Assembly (NCBI GenBank): GCA_964398655.1
Contig: CAYNNG010000025.1
Location: forward strand, 1 to 22,925
Reading direction: 5' to 3'
Length of the DNA: 22,925 nt
Source: SFFI01 sp964398655
GTDB lineage: Bacteria; Bacillota; Clostridia; Saccharofermentanales; DTU023
This document shows, in pieces, positions 14,201 through 21,666 of the stretch (the first letter of the stretch is position 1; each line of letters opens with the position of its first letter). The notes below the pieces were generated by a model. That model did no database searches and was not told the DNA's origin. It worked only from the letters and a program-made list of their open reading frames with translations. The position numbers and the translations under genes were made by a program.

Positions 14201-15613
14201 CTAGGGCAAGTCACGGATCAAGCCTTGCAGGATAGTCAGACCTGCGTCGGAAATGGCATAGATAAAGGGATGGTCGATCACAATTTCTACTTGAGGCAGT
14301 TCAAGAGGCATAGAGGCCTTCTCCATCATGATCGCCGTAGCTATGGCCGCTTCAGTTCCCTCCTCGTTAACTTTGAGCTCTACTTTTTGGAAGGAGCTGC
14401 CTAATTCCAAAGGCTGATCCTTTTGCTTAAAGAAGCGCAAGTCTTGATCTTGCTTGAGGATAGCATTCAGTTCCAAAACTTCCAGAGTCTTGTCTAAGGA
14501 GAACTGGCTGCTGAGTTCCCACTGGGGCAGGGTGAGGATTACATCAGCCCTTGACCAGTCCTCACTGTTTTTGGCTTCCTCATAGAGGGCCCAGAACTCA
14601 TCTTCTTCAACTTCTTGCTTGGGCATGAGGATCAGCATATCCGCGCCACTTTTATAGGACTTGCGGACCGCCGTATAAGCATCAGTGTCCAGATAAGCCA
14701 TTTCTTCTTTCTCGCCCTGCATCATGGGGACTTGAGTCTCACCAGACTGGCCATAGAAGGTCTTATCTTCCGTGTTCTCCGGGTTAAATTCTTTCGACCA
14801 GCTGTCACGGAAATAGAGGGTATTAATCAAGATATTGGCTAAGTTCTTTTTCACCTGCTCTTGAATAGCATCATCACTAAACAGAGGGTCAATCAAACCG
14901 TGGGTGTAGTAAGCGATGAGGGCATTGATATCTTGGAAAGCTTGCTCAGAAGTAAGATCGCCTGTGATTGCGCCCATGCCTAAAGATTTGAGACCCGCCA
15001 AATAGTCAGGATGGAAATCTAAAGTCTGATCACCAATCGCCAAGGTGTTAGACTCCCAGATCTTAAACTCCTGGTCGTTTTCATCGTAGCCCACGGGGAG
15101 ATCATACATCAGGGCCAAAGCCAGCTGAAGCTCCTCTTCCGTGAGGCCCGCGGGATTCAGTTTGGCATCAAAGGCCTGTTGACCTTCTTCAGACAGACCG
15201 GGGCGCATGGCGAGGAGGGCCAGGTACAGCGATAAAGGAGAAAAACCGCTTACGTCATCAAGTTGGGGTTGCATGACTTTAGCCAGGGCTTCCACATTCT
15301 GAGACAGTTTTTCCAGGCTATCCCACTGCGCAGAGCTGTCAGGCTCGGTTTCTTCGCTGTTTTCTTCTTGATTGTCCGAATCCTCGTCCTTTTCAACTTG
15401 TTCAAGGACCCAGCTTAAGTTCTGGAATTCAGGTGCAGATTCTTGGGCGGCCTTGGATTCCTGTTCAGCTTCCAGCTGGGACTCTTTCTCCTCACCAGTC
15501 GCATCTTCTGCTGTGTTCTCCGCCGAGTCTTCGGCAGCTACAAGTGGGCTTGCTGAGAGCAGCAAGGCCAGTACTAGGGTAATTGCGAGTAAAGTATGTA
15601 ATAAATTTTTCAT
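14201..15613 (-). CDS. Secreted serpin (serine protease inhibitor)
   Basis: A 470-residue protein. Residues 1-27 are a signal peptide (basic MKN, hydrophobic core, cleavage near LVAA/ED). Residues 28-100 are a very acidic, low-complexity stretch rich in E, D, S and Q. From about 100 the serpin fold follows: FSPLSLYLALLAMRPG, ILINTLYFRDSWSKEF and VPMMQGEKEEM. The hinge NEEGTEAAIATA (416-427) has the small residues needed for strand insertion, so it should be inhibitory. DHPFIYAISD and GLIRDLP close the protein. Counting P17 at E417 places P1-P1' near A433-S434 with K at P2, suggesting an elastase-like target. AAGGAAGG lies 5 bases before the ATG. Gut-bacterial serpins act on host or rival proteases; that role is inferred. 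Confidence 0.93.
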   Translation of the reverse strand: MKNLLHTLLAITLVLALLLSASPLVAAEDSAENTAEDATGEEKESQLEAEQESKAAQESAPEFQNLSWVLEQVEKDEDSDNQEENSEETEPDSSAQWDSLEKLSQNVEALAKVMQPQLDDVSGFSPLSLYLALLAMRPGLSEEGQQAFDAKLNPAGLTEEELQLALALMYDLPVGYDENDQEFKIWESNTLAIGDQTLDFHPDYLAGLKSLGMGAITGDLTSEQAFQDINALIAYYTHGLIDPLFSDDAIQEQVKKNLANILINTLYFRDSWSKEFNPENTEDKTFYGQSGETQVPMMQGEKEEMAYLDTDAYTAVRKSYKSGADMLILMPKQEVEEDEFWALYEEAKNSEDWSRADVILTLPQWELSSQFSLDKTLEVLELNAILKQDQDLRFFKQKDQPLELGSSFQKVELKVNEEGTEAAIATAIMMEKASMPLELPQVEIVIDHPFIYAISDAGLTILQGLIRDLP

Positions 15614-15651
15614 AAGTACCTTCCTTAATTTGTGGCTTGTTGGTTATCCTA

Positions 15652-15679
15652 AGCATAATATATGAAGCACATTTGGCAA
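15652..15679 (-). promoter_or_regulatory. Promoter of the serpin gene
   Basis: On the minus strand TTGCCA (15674-15679) and TATGCT (15652-15657) are 16 bases apart, ending 38 bases before the start codon. Confidence 0.5.
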
Positions 15680-15822
15680 GAATGCGTACATTATTGAAAA
15701 GTACCTAACATTCCTTATTGGTAGTTTGTAGCAAGAAGGTCATTGAGCGCTCTTCGATTACACTTCATACCCTCTCGTCATACGCTCTCGGCTCAGATTA
15801 TTTCTCACTCAGTCCTCCTCCC

Positions 15823-16044
15823 TACTCCAACTTTCCGGTTTTTCTTAAGAATTTGCAGTTTATGCAGGTCAGATACTTAGCTCGCACTTTTTCTCCTCAC
15901 GCTTTATACATTTATTCAGACCTACCTTGTGCTTTCGTGCATAAACTTAGAGATTTGATGGTTGCGATTTCTCTTCCTAGGAAGAGAGCTTCGCTGCAAC
16001 CTGCAAAACTTGCAAACTTTACAGGAAATCAGAGAAGTTGAAGT
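15823..16044. repeat. Palindromic intergenic repeat, copy B
   Basis: The left arm starts ACTCCAACTTTCC and continues TTTGCAG and TTATGCAGGTCAG. The right arm (CCTGCAAAACTTGCAAAC, then ACAGGAAATCAGAGAAGTTG) is its imperfect reverse complement over about 50 bases. An inner TTTATACA is partly mirrored by TGCATAAA. A perfect 16-base palindrome CTCTTCCTAGGAAGAG lies at 15971-15986. The left arm and centre match copy C in the same order and orientation. Confidence 0.8.
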
Positions 16045-16061
16045 AATAAAGATGGGAACCT

Positions 16062-16940
16062 TCATGTTAAGTAGGATTTTCGATATTCCTCAAATGCTTT
16101 AGTTACCCCCGCAAACCGTGGAACGTCGGAAAGACGTACAGGGGTGTAGCCAGGCTTTTCGAAAAAGTAGAAAAGCTCTTTGAAAGGTTCAAAAAACTTC
16201 GGAGTACTTATGTAAACATATTTGTTTACAAGTCGAGAAATATTGATAACTAGATCTTCGAAGGCGTCAAGACGGCTAAGTTGACTGGGTTTCACATGGA
16301 TAAGCCGATAACCGGCAGTTAGTAACTTGGCATCACGTAAAGAATCTTGCGAGAAGGACCTCGCATTGCTGTGGTATTCAAAACTATCATATTCAACTCC
16401 CAAACGTGCTTCAGGAAAATAAAGGTCTAAATAATACTGGCTTGAATCAACTCTCACTGGGTGATTAAAGCTGGCTTTGGTAAATCCACAACCCCCTAGA
16501 TAATTGGGAAGACATAAATGCATGTACAATTTTGATTCCATGGGAGAGTAAGAATTATTTTGGATAAATTGGACGGCTTGCAAAGCCTTCCTGCGGCCCT
16601 TGTGCCCATTCAGGCTAACTGCACATCTTTTGATTTTCCTTACTGTGCATTGTGGGATCCGGCCAGCAGGGCAGGAGCAAAGTTGCAAGCCCAGATAAAT
16701 CAGCTTAAGAATACTCAACTCATGGGCATATCTTAAGAAGAGATAAGGAGGCGTACATATGCCATCTTCTGTGTAACGTTTAGCTGCTGTTAAGCGGCAT
16801 TGATGTGTTCCTGGCGGACGATAACACGCGCGGTCAGAAAAAATGACATACTCTGTGTCCACAGGCAAATCTAAAGTCTCGCACACCTCCGCAAATCCCC
16901 AATGCTCCAAAGCTTTTCTACCGCATAGAAATTTATCCAT
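16062..16940 (-). CDS. DUF559/Vsr-like putative endonuclease
   Basis: A 292-residue protein of a family resembling AbiEi-type and other nuclease-domain proteins. The C-terminal half carries a DUF559/Vsr-like PD-(D/E)xK pattern: PMESKLYMHLCLPNYLGGCG (133-152), then YYLDLYFPEARLGVEYDSFEYH with D172, E183, D185 and H190, then LRDAKLLTAGYRLIHV with D203 and K205. The N-terminal 130 residues (FLCGRKALEHWG, RPPGTHQCR) look like a recognition or helix-turn-helix-type domain of unknown role. I chose ATG 16938-16940 because homologous proteins start with this GRKAL-type block; a TTG at 16991 is possible, and GGAGG lies 18 bases before the ATG, which is far. It follows the SEC-C gene by under 90 bases, so both are likely one transcript. 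Function unproven. Confidence 0.68.
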   Translation of the reverse strand: MDKFLCGRKALEHWGFAEVCETLDLPVDTEYVIFSDRACYRPPGTHQCRLTAAKRYTEDGICTPPYLFLRYAHELSILKLIYLGLQLCSCPAGRIPQCTVRKIKRCAVSLNGHKGRRKALQAVQFIQNNSYSPMESKLYMHLCLPNYLGGCGFTKASFNHPVRVDSSQYYLDLYFPEARLGVEYDSFEYHSNARSFSQDSLRDAKLLTAGYRLIHVKPSQLSRLDAFEDLVINISRLVNKYVYISTPKFFEPFKELFYFFEKPGYTPVRLSDVPRFAGVTKAFEEYRKSYLT

Positions 16941-17027
16941 GCACCAACAATACCTGATACCTCCATAACGTACAGATCCTTCGTTCGACAATCAGGTACA
17001 AAGGCTGACAAACTCGTCAATATTTCC

Positions 17028-18467
17028 TTAAGCTAAGCTGGTATAGAAATTGCCAAGCTCTGCATGTTTTAGGCTGTCTTGAAGTTGCTTACTCACGTGT
17101 GGACCCATGTGGAAGTCATAGCTTTGGAGGTAACCATCGTAAACAATCTGGCCATGGAAGGGCAGCAAAACTGCCTCCACAAATACCGGCAGAGGCAGCT
17201 GTAAACTCCAGGGAATGGAATTTCTCAAACCTTTTACTAGGTAGAAAGGATGGCTCTGACCGTCGTCTCCTAAGCCCCTGGTGAAGAAGGACCCACTCAT
17301 ACCATGCTTTACCACGAAAAATTCTGAGATAATATGCTTATCCCGCCAGCTCTCAAGAATTTCTTTTTCCTCAGAGTTAAGCGGAGCTGCCTGCAAATAG
17401 TCCGGAATGATTTCGGACCGACTCCAGAGGGCTTGGCGCAGGTGGTAGCAGATTGTGTCGTCTTCTTGCCAATTTGCTATTTTGTCTAGGGGCGCGATTT
17501 TAAGTTTGCGACCCACAAATTCCAAAAGACTAAACCAAAGTTTGGAAAATAGCTGCAGGTCTTCCGGACTCAATTGCGCTTGTTTCGACTCTTGGATCTT
17601 CAGACAGCACTGCTTGTATTTCTTACCGCTGCCGCAAATGCATGGATCATTGCGGCCTACCTGGATAGTCTGGTGGAAGTTAACACAGCCCGGCTGTTCC
17701 TCGGGGAAAGTAGGGAAACTATCGTTTGGGGCCATAGTTCTTTGACCAGAAGCCGGCATACTCTTTGGTGAATAACCCTTATTTTCCCAGCAGCCACTTT
17801 CGTTGTAGGCTTGCATTACTAAATTAATAAAAGCTTCCAAGGTTTTCGGTCCGTTGAATATTATATTGTGATCATCAAGAAAGCCGGCAACTAAGTTAAA
17901 GCTAAACAGCAGCCTGGTATTGGTGAGCATATATAAAAATTCTTCAAACAAATTGATGGATTTACCATGGCTTGTGAGCTGAGTAATTTCAGCTTTGGGA
18001 TCGTGGTCAAGTATAAACTTAAATACCTCTAGCCACTTTTTGCTCAGATTTGCTAGGGGGTCCATATAGTCGAGAAATTTCTCTTTTGCAGGGATAAAGC
18101 GTAGTTTACCTACCTGTTCCTTCAGGATGTACGAGATATAATTCTTATCAAAGCTTAGTATGGGATGGCAGAGATAACCGTCATAGAAAAAGTATTCACC
18201 ATTCTTTATCACTCTAGGTAAAAGCAAGACATACAACTCATCAACATCCGTGCGCTCGCGATCTTCACCACAAAAATCATTATAGATTTTTACAAAATCT
18301 CGCAGGGAAATCAGACCATACAACTCTACAGACGCAATGGCATATTCATCCAGGGCATCTCGTACTGAGGCTCTACCATAGGGGCAGCGGACCACATCTT
18401 CTGGCGGATTAAATTTATCGTAGAAGGTTGGGCGTGCGTTATCTGAGCTGGAATTTAAATATTGCAT
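17028..18467 (-). CDS. SEC-C motif protein of unknown function
   Basis: A 479-residue soluble protein. In the middle (271-288) it has a SEC-C zinc motif, GRNDPCICGSGKKYKQCC, with C276, C278, C287 and C288. The first 260 residues are helical, with a region resembling a winged-helix (DALDEYAIASVELYGLISLR). The last 170 contain SWSLQ and many aromatic residues and match nothing I know. SEC-C motifs bind zinc and mediate protein or ribosome contacts (SecA tail) and also occur as tags on otherwise unrelated proteins. AGAGGT lies 4 bases before the ATG; TTGCCA followed by A/T-rich sequence near 18490-18525 could be its promoter. It sits just upstream of the nuclease-like gene, and both lie between repeat copies B and C. 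Confidence 0.75.
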   Translation of the reverse strand: MQYLNSSSDNARPTFYDKFNPPEDVVRCPYGRASVRDALDEYAIASVELYGLISLRDFVKIYNDFCGEDRERTDVDELYVLLLPRVIKNGEYFFYDGYLCHPILSFDKNYISYILKEQVGKLRFIPAKEKFLDYMDPLANLSKKWLEVFKFILDHDPKAEITQLTSHGKSINLFEEFLYMLTNTRLLFSFNLVAGFLDDHNIIFNGPKTLEAFINLVMQAYNESGCWENKGYSPKSMPASGQRTMAPNDSFPTFPEEQPGCVNFHQTIQVGRNDPCICGSGKKYKQCCLKIQESKQAQLSPEDLQLFSKLWFSLLEFVGRKLKIAPLDKIANWQEDDTICYHLRQALWSRSEIIPDYLQAAPLNSEEKEILESWRDKHIISEFFVVKHGMSGSFFTRGLGDDGQSHPFYLVKGLRNSIPWSLQLPLPVFVEAVLLPFHGQIVYDGYLQSYDFHMGPHVSKQLQDSLKHAELGNFYTSLA

Positions 18468-18622
18468 ATATACCTCTGCTCATCTTGCAATTTTTCATAG
18501 TGTAATATTCTTATTAAGTATCAGATGGCAATAATAATTAGTTGCAACCCAAGGAATATATTTTAGCTTTTTCTGAACTATAGGTTAATTTTATGGTTTT
18601 AGCCTCAGCCTGACAACATCCC

Positions 18623-18846
18623 TACTTTGACTTTCCCGTTTTTCTTACAAGTTTGCAGCTTATGCAGGTAAGATAACTTAGCTTGCCTTGCCATCTCTTA
18701 GCATTTATACATTTATACGCTCTCGTAAGGGGGTATTGTGCATAAAATGAAGGATATGATGTTCAGGCTCACAACTTTACAGAAGTAAGCTTGGTTGAAA
18801 CCTTCAAAAGCTGCAAACTTCACGGAAATTACGAGAAGTCAGATGT
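18623..18846. repeat. Palindromic intergenic repeat, copy C
   Basis: The left arm (ACTTTGACTTTCCCG, then AGTTTGCAGCTTATGCAGGT) is nearly the same as in copy B. The right arm (GCTGCAAACTTCACGG, AAATTACGAGAAGTCAG) is its imperfect reverse complement. The centre holds CATTTATACATTTATA and TTGTGCATAAAATG. Copies B and C are direct repeats flanking the nuclease-like and SEC-C genes. Confidence 0.8.
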
Positions 18847-18933
18847 ATTAGGCCAGGTGGGTGTCAATATTTGTCGCTTTATCGGCGGCAAAGCGTTCCT
18901 TATGGGGACTGTTAGTTAGTGTACAAGCCCGAG

Positions 18934-18972
18934 TTTATCGGCTTCGCAAGCAATGCTTGCGAAACTGATAAA
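18934..18972. repeat. 39-base near-perfect palindrome upstream of the XRE gene
   Basis: TTCGCAAGCA (18943-18952) and TGCTTGCGAA (18954-18963) are perfect arms around one base. TTTATC (18934-18939) and GATAAA (18967-18972) extend the pairing after a 3-base mismatch. TTTATCGGC is also repeated directly near 18880. It ends 10 bases before the -35 box, so it may be an operator or a terminator without a T tract. Confidence 0.6.
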
Positions 18973-18981
18973 GGCTTTCGC

Positions 18982-19009
18982 TTGTCTGGCGGAGGAGAAA
19001 AGTTATACT
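18982..19009 (+). promoter_or_regulatory. Promoter of the XRE regulator gene
   Basis: TTGTCT (18982-18987) and TATACT (19004-19009) with a 16-base spacer, 25 bases before the ATG. Confidence 0.65.
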
Positions 19010-19034
19010 AAGCAGGAAAAAGGAGGACACAAGG

Positions 19035-19736
19035 ATGAAATTAGGCGAAAAGATTTACGCTCTGCGGAAGCGACTGGGTCTGTCTCAGGAAGACTTGGCC
19101 AGCGCCCTTAACGTATCACGACAATCCATATCTAATTGGGAAACTGGGGCGGCCAATCCAGAAATCAGTAAACTGCCCTCCTTAGCAGAAACCCTGGGAG
19201 TGTCCGTAGACTTTCTGCTTGACGAAAGCCGTGACCTGGCTGATTTCGATCAGGATAATAGCTCCCGGCAGAGAGATGAGAAAGACGAAAGTCCTAATGA
19301 GCATGCGGAAGATATTCAAGCAAGCACAAACAAAGCTAGCTATCCCTCTTGGTTGGATGGTCTCCCTAAATTTTTCAAAAACGGAATTTACCGTTATGGC
19401 TGGCTGTACGGCATTCGCCTAGCAGTCTCAGGCCTAGCTTTTGTCGTCTTTGGTCTCATTGGCAAGGCTATGTTTGGTGGATTTTTCCGTGAGATTGCCT
19501 CACCAGATTTCGGCGGCCCCGGCTTTAACAGTCCCGTTGTAGAAACTTCTGAAAATCTGCCACCGGAAGTACTTCAGCAGATCCATGGCCAACTCGGCTA
19601 TTCTGCTCCCGGCAGCAGTTTTATGAACATTATTCCCAATGCTGCGCTTATCATTGGGATAATTCTCATAATTGTGGGCCTGATCGCAGCCTACGCTCTG
19701 AAGCAGTGGGGCAAGCGCCAGCAGGATGAGAAATAA
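19035..19736 (+). CDS. XRE-family regulator with a membrane-spanning C-terminal part
   Basis: A 233-residue protein. Residues 1-65 are a typical XRE helix-turn-helix: KIYALRKRLGLSQEDLASAL, VSRQSISNWETGAANPEI, LPSLAETLGVSVDFLLDE. A polar, acidic linker (66-105) follows. Then come WLYGIRLAVSGLAFVVFGLIG (about 126-146) and AALIIGIILIIVGLIAAYALK (about 203-223), two likely membrane helices separated by an outside loop. Regulators of this design occur in Firmicutes, probably sensing envelope or membrane state or acting with a neighbouring membrane protein. GGAGG lies 8 bases before the ATG. The 39-base palindrome upstream could be its own binding site. The gene's downstream neighbour is hidden by a gap. 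Confidence 0.85.
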   Translation: MKLGEKIYALRKRLGLSQEDLASALNVSRQSISNWETGAANPEISKLPSLAETLGVSVDFLLDESRDLADFDQDNSSRQRDEKDESPNEHAEDIQASTNKASYPSWLDGLPKFFKNGIYRYGWLYGIRLAVSGLAFVVFGLIGKAMFGGFFREIASPDFGGPGFNSPVVETSENLPPEVLQQIHGQLGYSAPGSSFMNIIPNAALIIGIILIIVGLIAAYALKQWGKRQQDEK

Positions 19737-19756
19737 GAAATATTCAGGTTTAAATA

Positions 19757-19856
19757 NNNNNNNNNNNNNNNNNNNNNNNNNNNNNNNNNNNNNNNNNNNN
19801 NNNNNNNNNNNNNNNNNNNNNNNNNNNNNNNNNNNNNNNNNNNNNNNNNNNNNNNN
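19757..19856. other. Scaffold gap of 100 N
   Basis: Exactly 100 N between the XRE gene and the chromate-transporter pair. I see no supported gene in the short sequence on either side (19737-19756, 19857-19961). Confidence 0.95.
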
Positions 19857-19961
19857 GAATCTCCAACCCAACAAAAACAGAGGGCTGGCTTCCTGCATGG
19901 CTTGCTTGGTAAACACCTAGCTACTAGCTCCATATAAAATTTCGTCTCTAGCACAAATTTT

Positions 19962-20522
19962 TTACAGTTTAAAAATTATGCCCAAAGCCGCACCGCAGGC
20001 AATTACGGCTATGGGATGAAGCTTTTTAAATTTCCTTAATATGAGAAGGAAAGCAACAAAAATACCAATCTCAAGATATTTGAAAAGGCTAAGGAAATTT
20101 CCGGTTTGCTGGTAAGCCTCAAGATTAAATAAGGTTAAGGTCATAACTGAAAACATGGCTCCCAAGATTAGACCGGCAGTTGATGGCCTGAGCATTTGAA
20201 ACATATCTCCGACCAATTTAGAATTTTTAAATTTTGACATGGCTTGGGAAATGATTAAAACTATGATTATGGCTGGGGTTACCAAAGAAAGGGTGGCAAG
20301 TATGGCTCCAGGAATCCCATAGGCTTTGTATCCAGCATAGGTTGCACAGTTAATCCCAATCGCCCCAGGTGTTGATTCAGAAACTGCGATCATATCCAGG
20401 AGCTCTTGGGTCGTAAACCAATCATACTTTTGGGCCATCTCTTGAAGAAAGGGTATAGTTGCCAGTCCTCCTCCCACGGAGAAAAGACCTGTTTTAAAAA
20501 ATTCCCACATTAAAACTAACAT
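19962..20522 (-). CDS. Chromate transporter, short-chain CHR half (second gene of pair)
   Basis: A 186-residue membrane protein with one CHR domain: FFKTGLFSVGGGLATIPFLQ, then SESTPGAIGINCATYAGYKAYG and IPGAILATLSLVTPAIIIVL. Short-chain CHR proteins usually come in adjacent pairs whose products have opposite membrane orientation and work together; long-chain relatives export chromate. The partner gene ends 11 bases upstream. The best ribosome binding site, AAAAGG, lies 14 bases from the ATG, so an in-frame ATG five codons in may be used, or translation may be coupled. The natural substrate in an anaerobe is uncertain. Confidence 0.9.
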   Translation of the reverse strand: MLVLMWEFFKTGLFSVGGGLATIPFLQEMAQKYDWFTTQELLDMIAVSESTPGAIGINCATYAGYKAYGIPGAILATLSLVTPAIIIVLIISQAMSKFKNSKLVGDMFQMLRPSTAGLILGAMFSVMTLTLFNLEAYQQTGNFLSLFKYLEIGIFVAFLLILRKFKKLHPIAVIACGAALGIIFKL

Positions 20523-20533
20523 AATTTACTAAT

Positions 20534-21061
20534 CTACCTTTTCCCCCATAAGATTCCGAATATTCCTACAATAATAACTATGAATACCGGAGAAGTTTTC
20601 AAAAAAGCAATTGCGACAAAAGTTAAAGCAAAAACTAGGAATTTAAGCGTGGTATTGGCATTGGTCTTTACCAGGTTAATTACTGTATTCAAAACAAGGG
20701 CACATACCGCAACCCTTATCCCCGCGAAAGCATGTTGGATATAGGCCACATGCGAAAATGCCGTCAAAAAGTTTGCGATGAGGCTAATGATGATTATGGA
20801 TGGCGTAATGAATCCCAAAGAGGCAATAATTCCTCCCAGGGTTCCCGCCTTTTTAGCACCACAAAATGTCGAGGTATTTATCGCTATAATTCCAGGAGTT
20901 GCTTGGCCGATGGCATAATAGTCAAGTATTTCTTCCTTGCTAACCCAGCCCCTTTTATCAACCAACTCTCTTTCTAATAAAGGCAGCATGGCATAGCCGC
21001 CCCCAAAGGTGAAAAGCCCTATACCAAAAAATGTAACAAACAAGTCCAAGTAAATATTCAT
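20534..21061 (-). CDS. Chromate transporter, short-chain CHR half (first gene of pair)
   Basis: A 175-residue membrane protein with one CHR domain: FGIGLFTFGGGYAMLPLLER at the N-terminus, then KEEILDYYAIGQATPGIIAI, AKKAGTLGGIIASLGFITPS and three further hydrophobic segments, ending FGILWGKR. It pairs with the gene 11 bases downstream to form a bipartite transporter. AAGGAGA lies 10 bases before the ATG. Two tandem 21-base repeats stand directly upstream in the presumed leader and may control the pair. Confidence 0.92.
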   Translation of the reverse strand: MNIYLDLFVTFFGIGLFTFGGGYAMLPLLERELVDKRGWVSKEEILDYYAIGQATPGIIAINTSTFCGAKKAGTLGGIIASLGFITPSIIIISLIANFLTAFSHVAYIQHAFAGIRVAVCALVLNTVINLVKTNANTTLKFLVFALTFVAIAFLKTSPVFIVIIVGIFGILWGKR

Positions 21062-21079
21062 ATGACACCAGTCTCCTTA

Positions 21080-21121
21080 GAACTACGACCTCCGGTTATT
21101 GAACTACGACCTCTGGTTATT
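21080..21121. repeat. Two tandem 21-bp direct repeats upstream of the chromate-transporter pair
   Basis: GAACTACGACCTCCGGTTAT plus T (21080-21100) is followed directly by a second copy with one mismatch (21101-21121). They lie 19-60 bases before the start codon, a position suited to an operator or leader element. Confidence 0.75.
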
Positions 21122-21240
21122 TATAACATATTTCCTTGCTAAACTTTTATTTTGTGTCGTGGCGCAAGTGAAAACCTGTCTAGTAGCTATCATTCAGGGG
21201 CGTTACTATTTCTGTTTTAGGCCAGGGGGCGACCCGGTCC

Positions 21241-21602
21241 AATTTTGACTTTCTCGTTTCACCGGCAAATATACAGCTATAGGGTGGCACAGGCAGAGAA
21301 CGACACGCTCCTACTTTGACTTTCTCGTTGTGCCGACAAAACTACAGCTTTGGGGTGATTCAGATAGAAAATGACCTTAACTACTTTGACTCTCTCGTTT
21401 CTCCTACAAATTTGCAACTATTGATGGTGAAGGATCCGGGGCTTTTCGTCGCGTCTCTATATTTATACATTCATTCAGTTATAACGGGAGGTTTAATGTA
21501 TAAATATAGTTGTCTAGGCTGAGATTTCTCCGTTTTACAGGTTGCAACAAGACTCCACCCTACAATACTTGCAGATTCTACGGAAAATCCGAGAAGTAAG
21601 AT
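21241..21602. repeat. Palindromic intergenic repeat, copy D (left arm triplicated)
   Basis: TTTGACTTTCTCGTT or a close variant begins at 21244, 21315 and 21385, so the left arm is present three times with a 70-71 bp period. The right arm ends GCAGATTCTACGGAAAATCC then GAGAAG, the complement of the left arm. In the centre CTATATTTATACATT (21457-21471) and AATGTATAAATATAG (21495-21509) form a perfect 15-bp stem. Same family as copies B and C. Confidence 0.8.
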
Positions 21603-21666
21603 TTATGAGAGGGCAGGATGATAACCTCAAAGAGTCTCCACGTTTTCAAGGGAGGTAACCTAGGGT

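Noticed and set aside
15718..16041. A 107-codon plus-strand frame
   Set aside because: It lies within palindromic repeat copy B and has no ribosome binding site.
19691..19954. Minus-strand frames around the last gap
   Set aside because: They run through the Ns, overlap the XRE gene end and show no family pattern.
21316..21522. A 68-codon plus-strand frame
   Set aside because: It is inside palindromic repeat copy D; the composition follows the repeat, not a protein.
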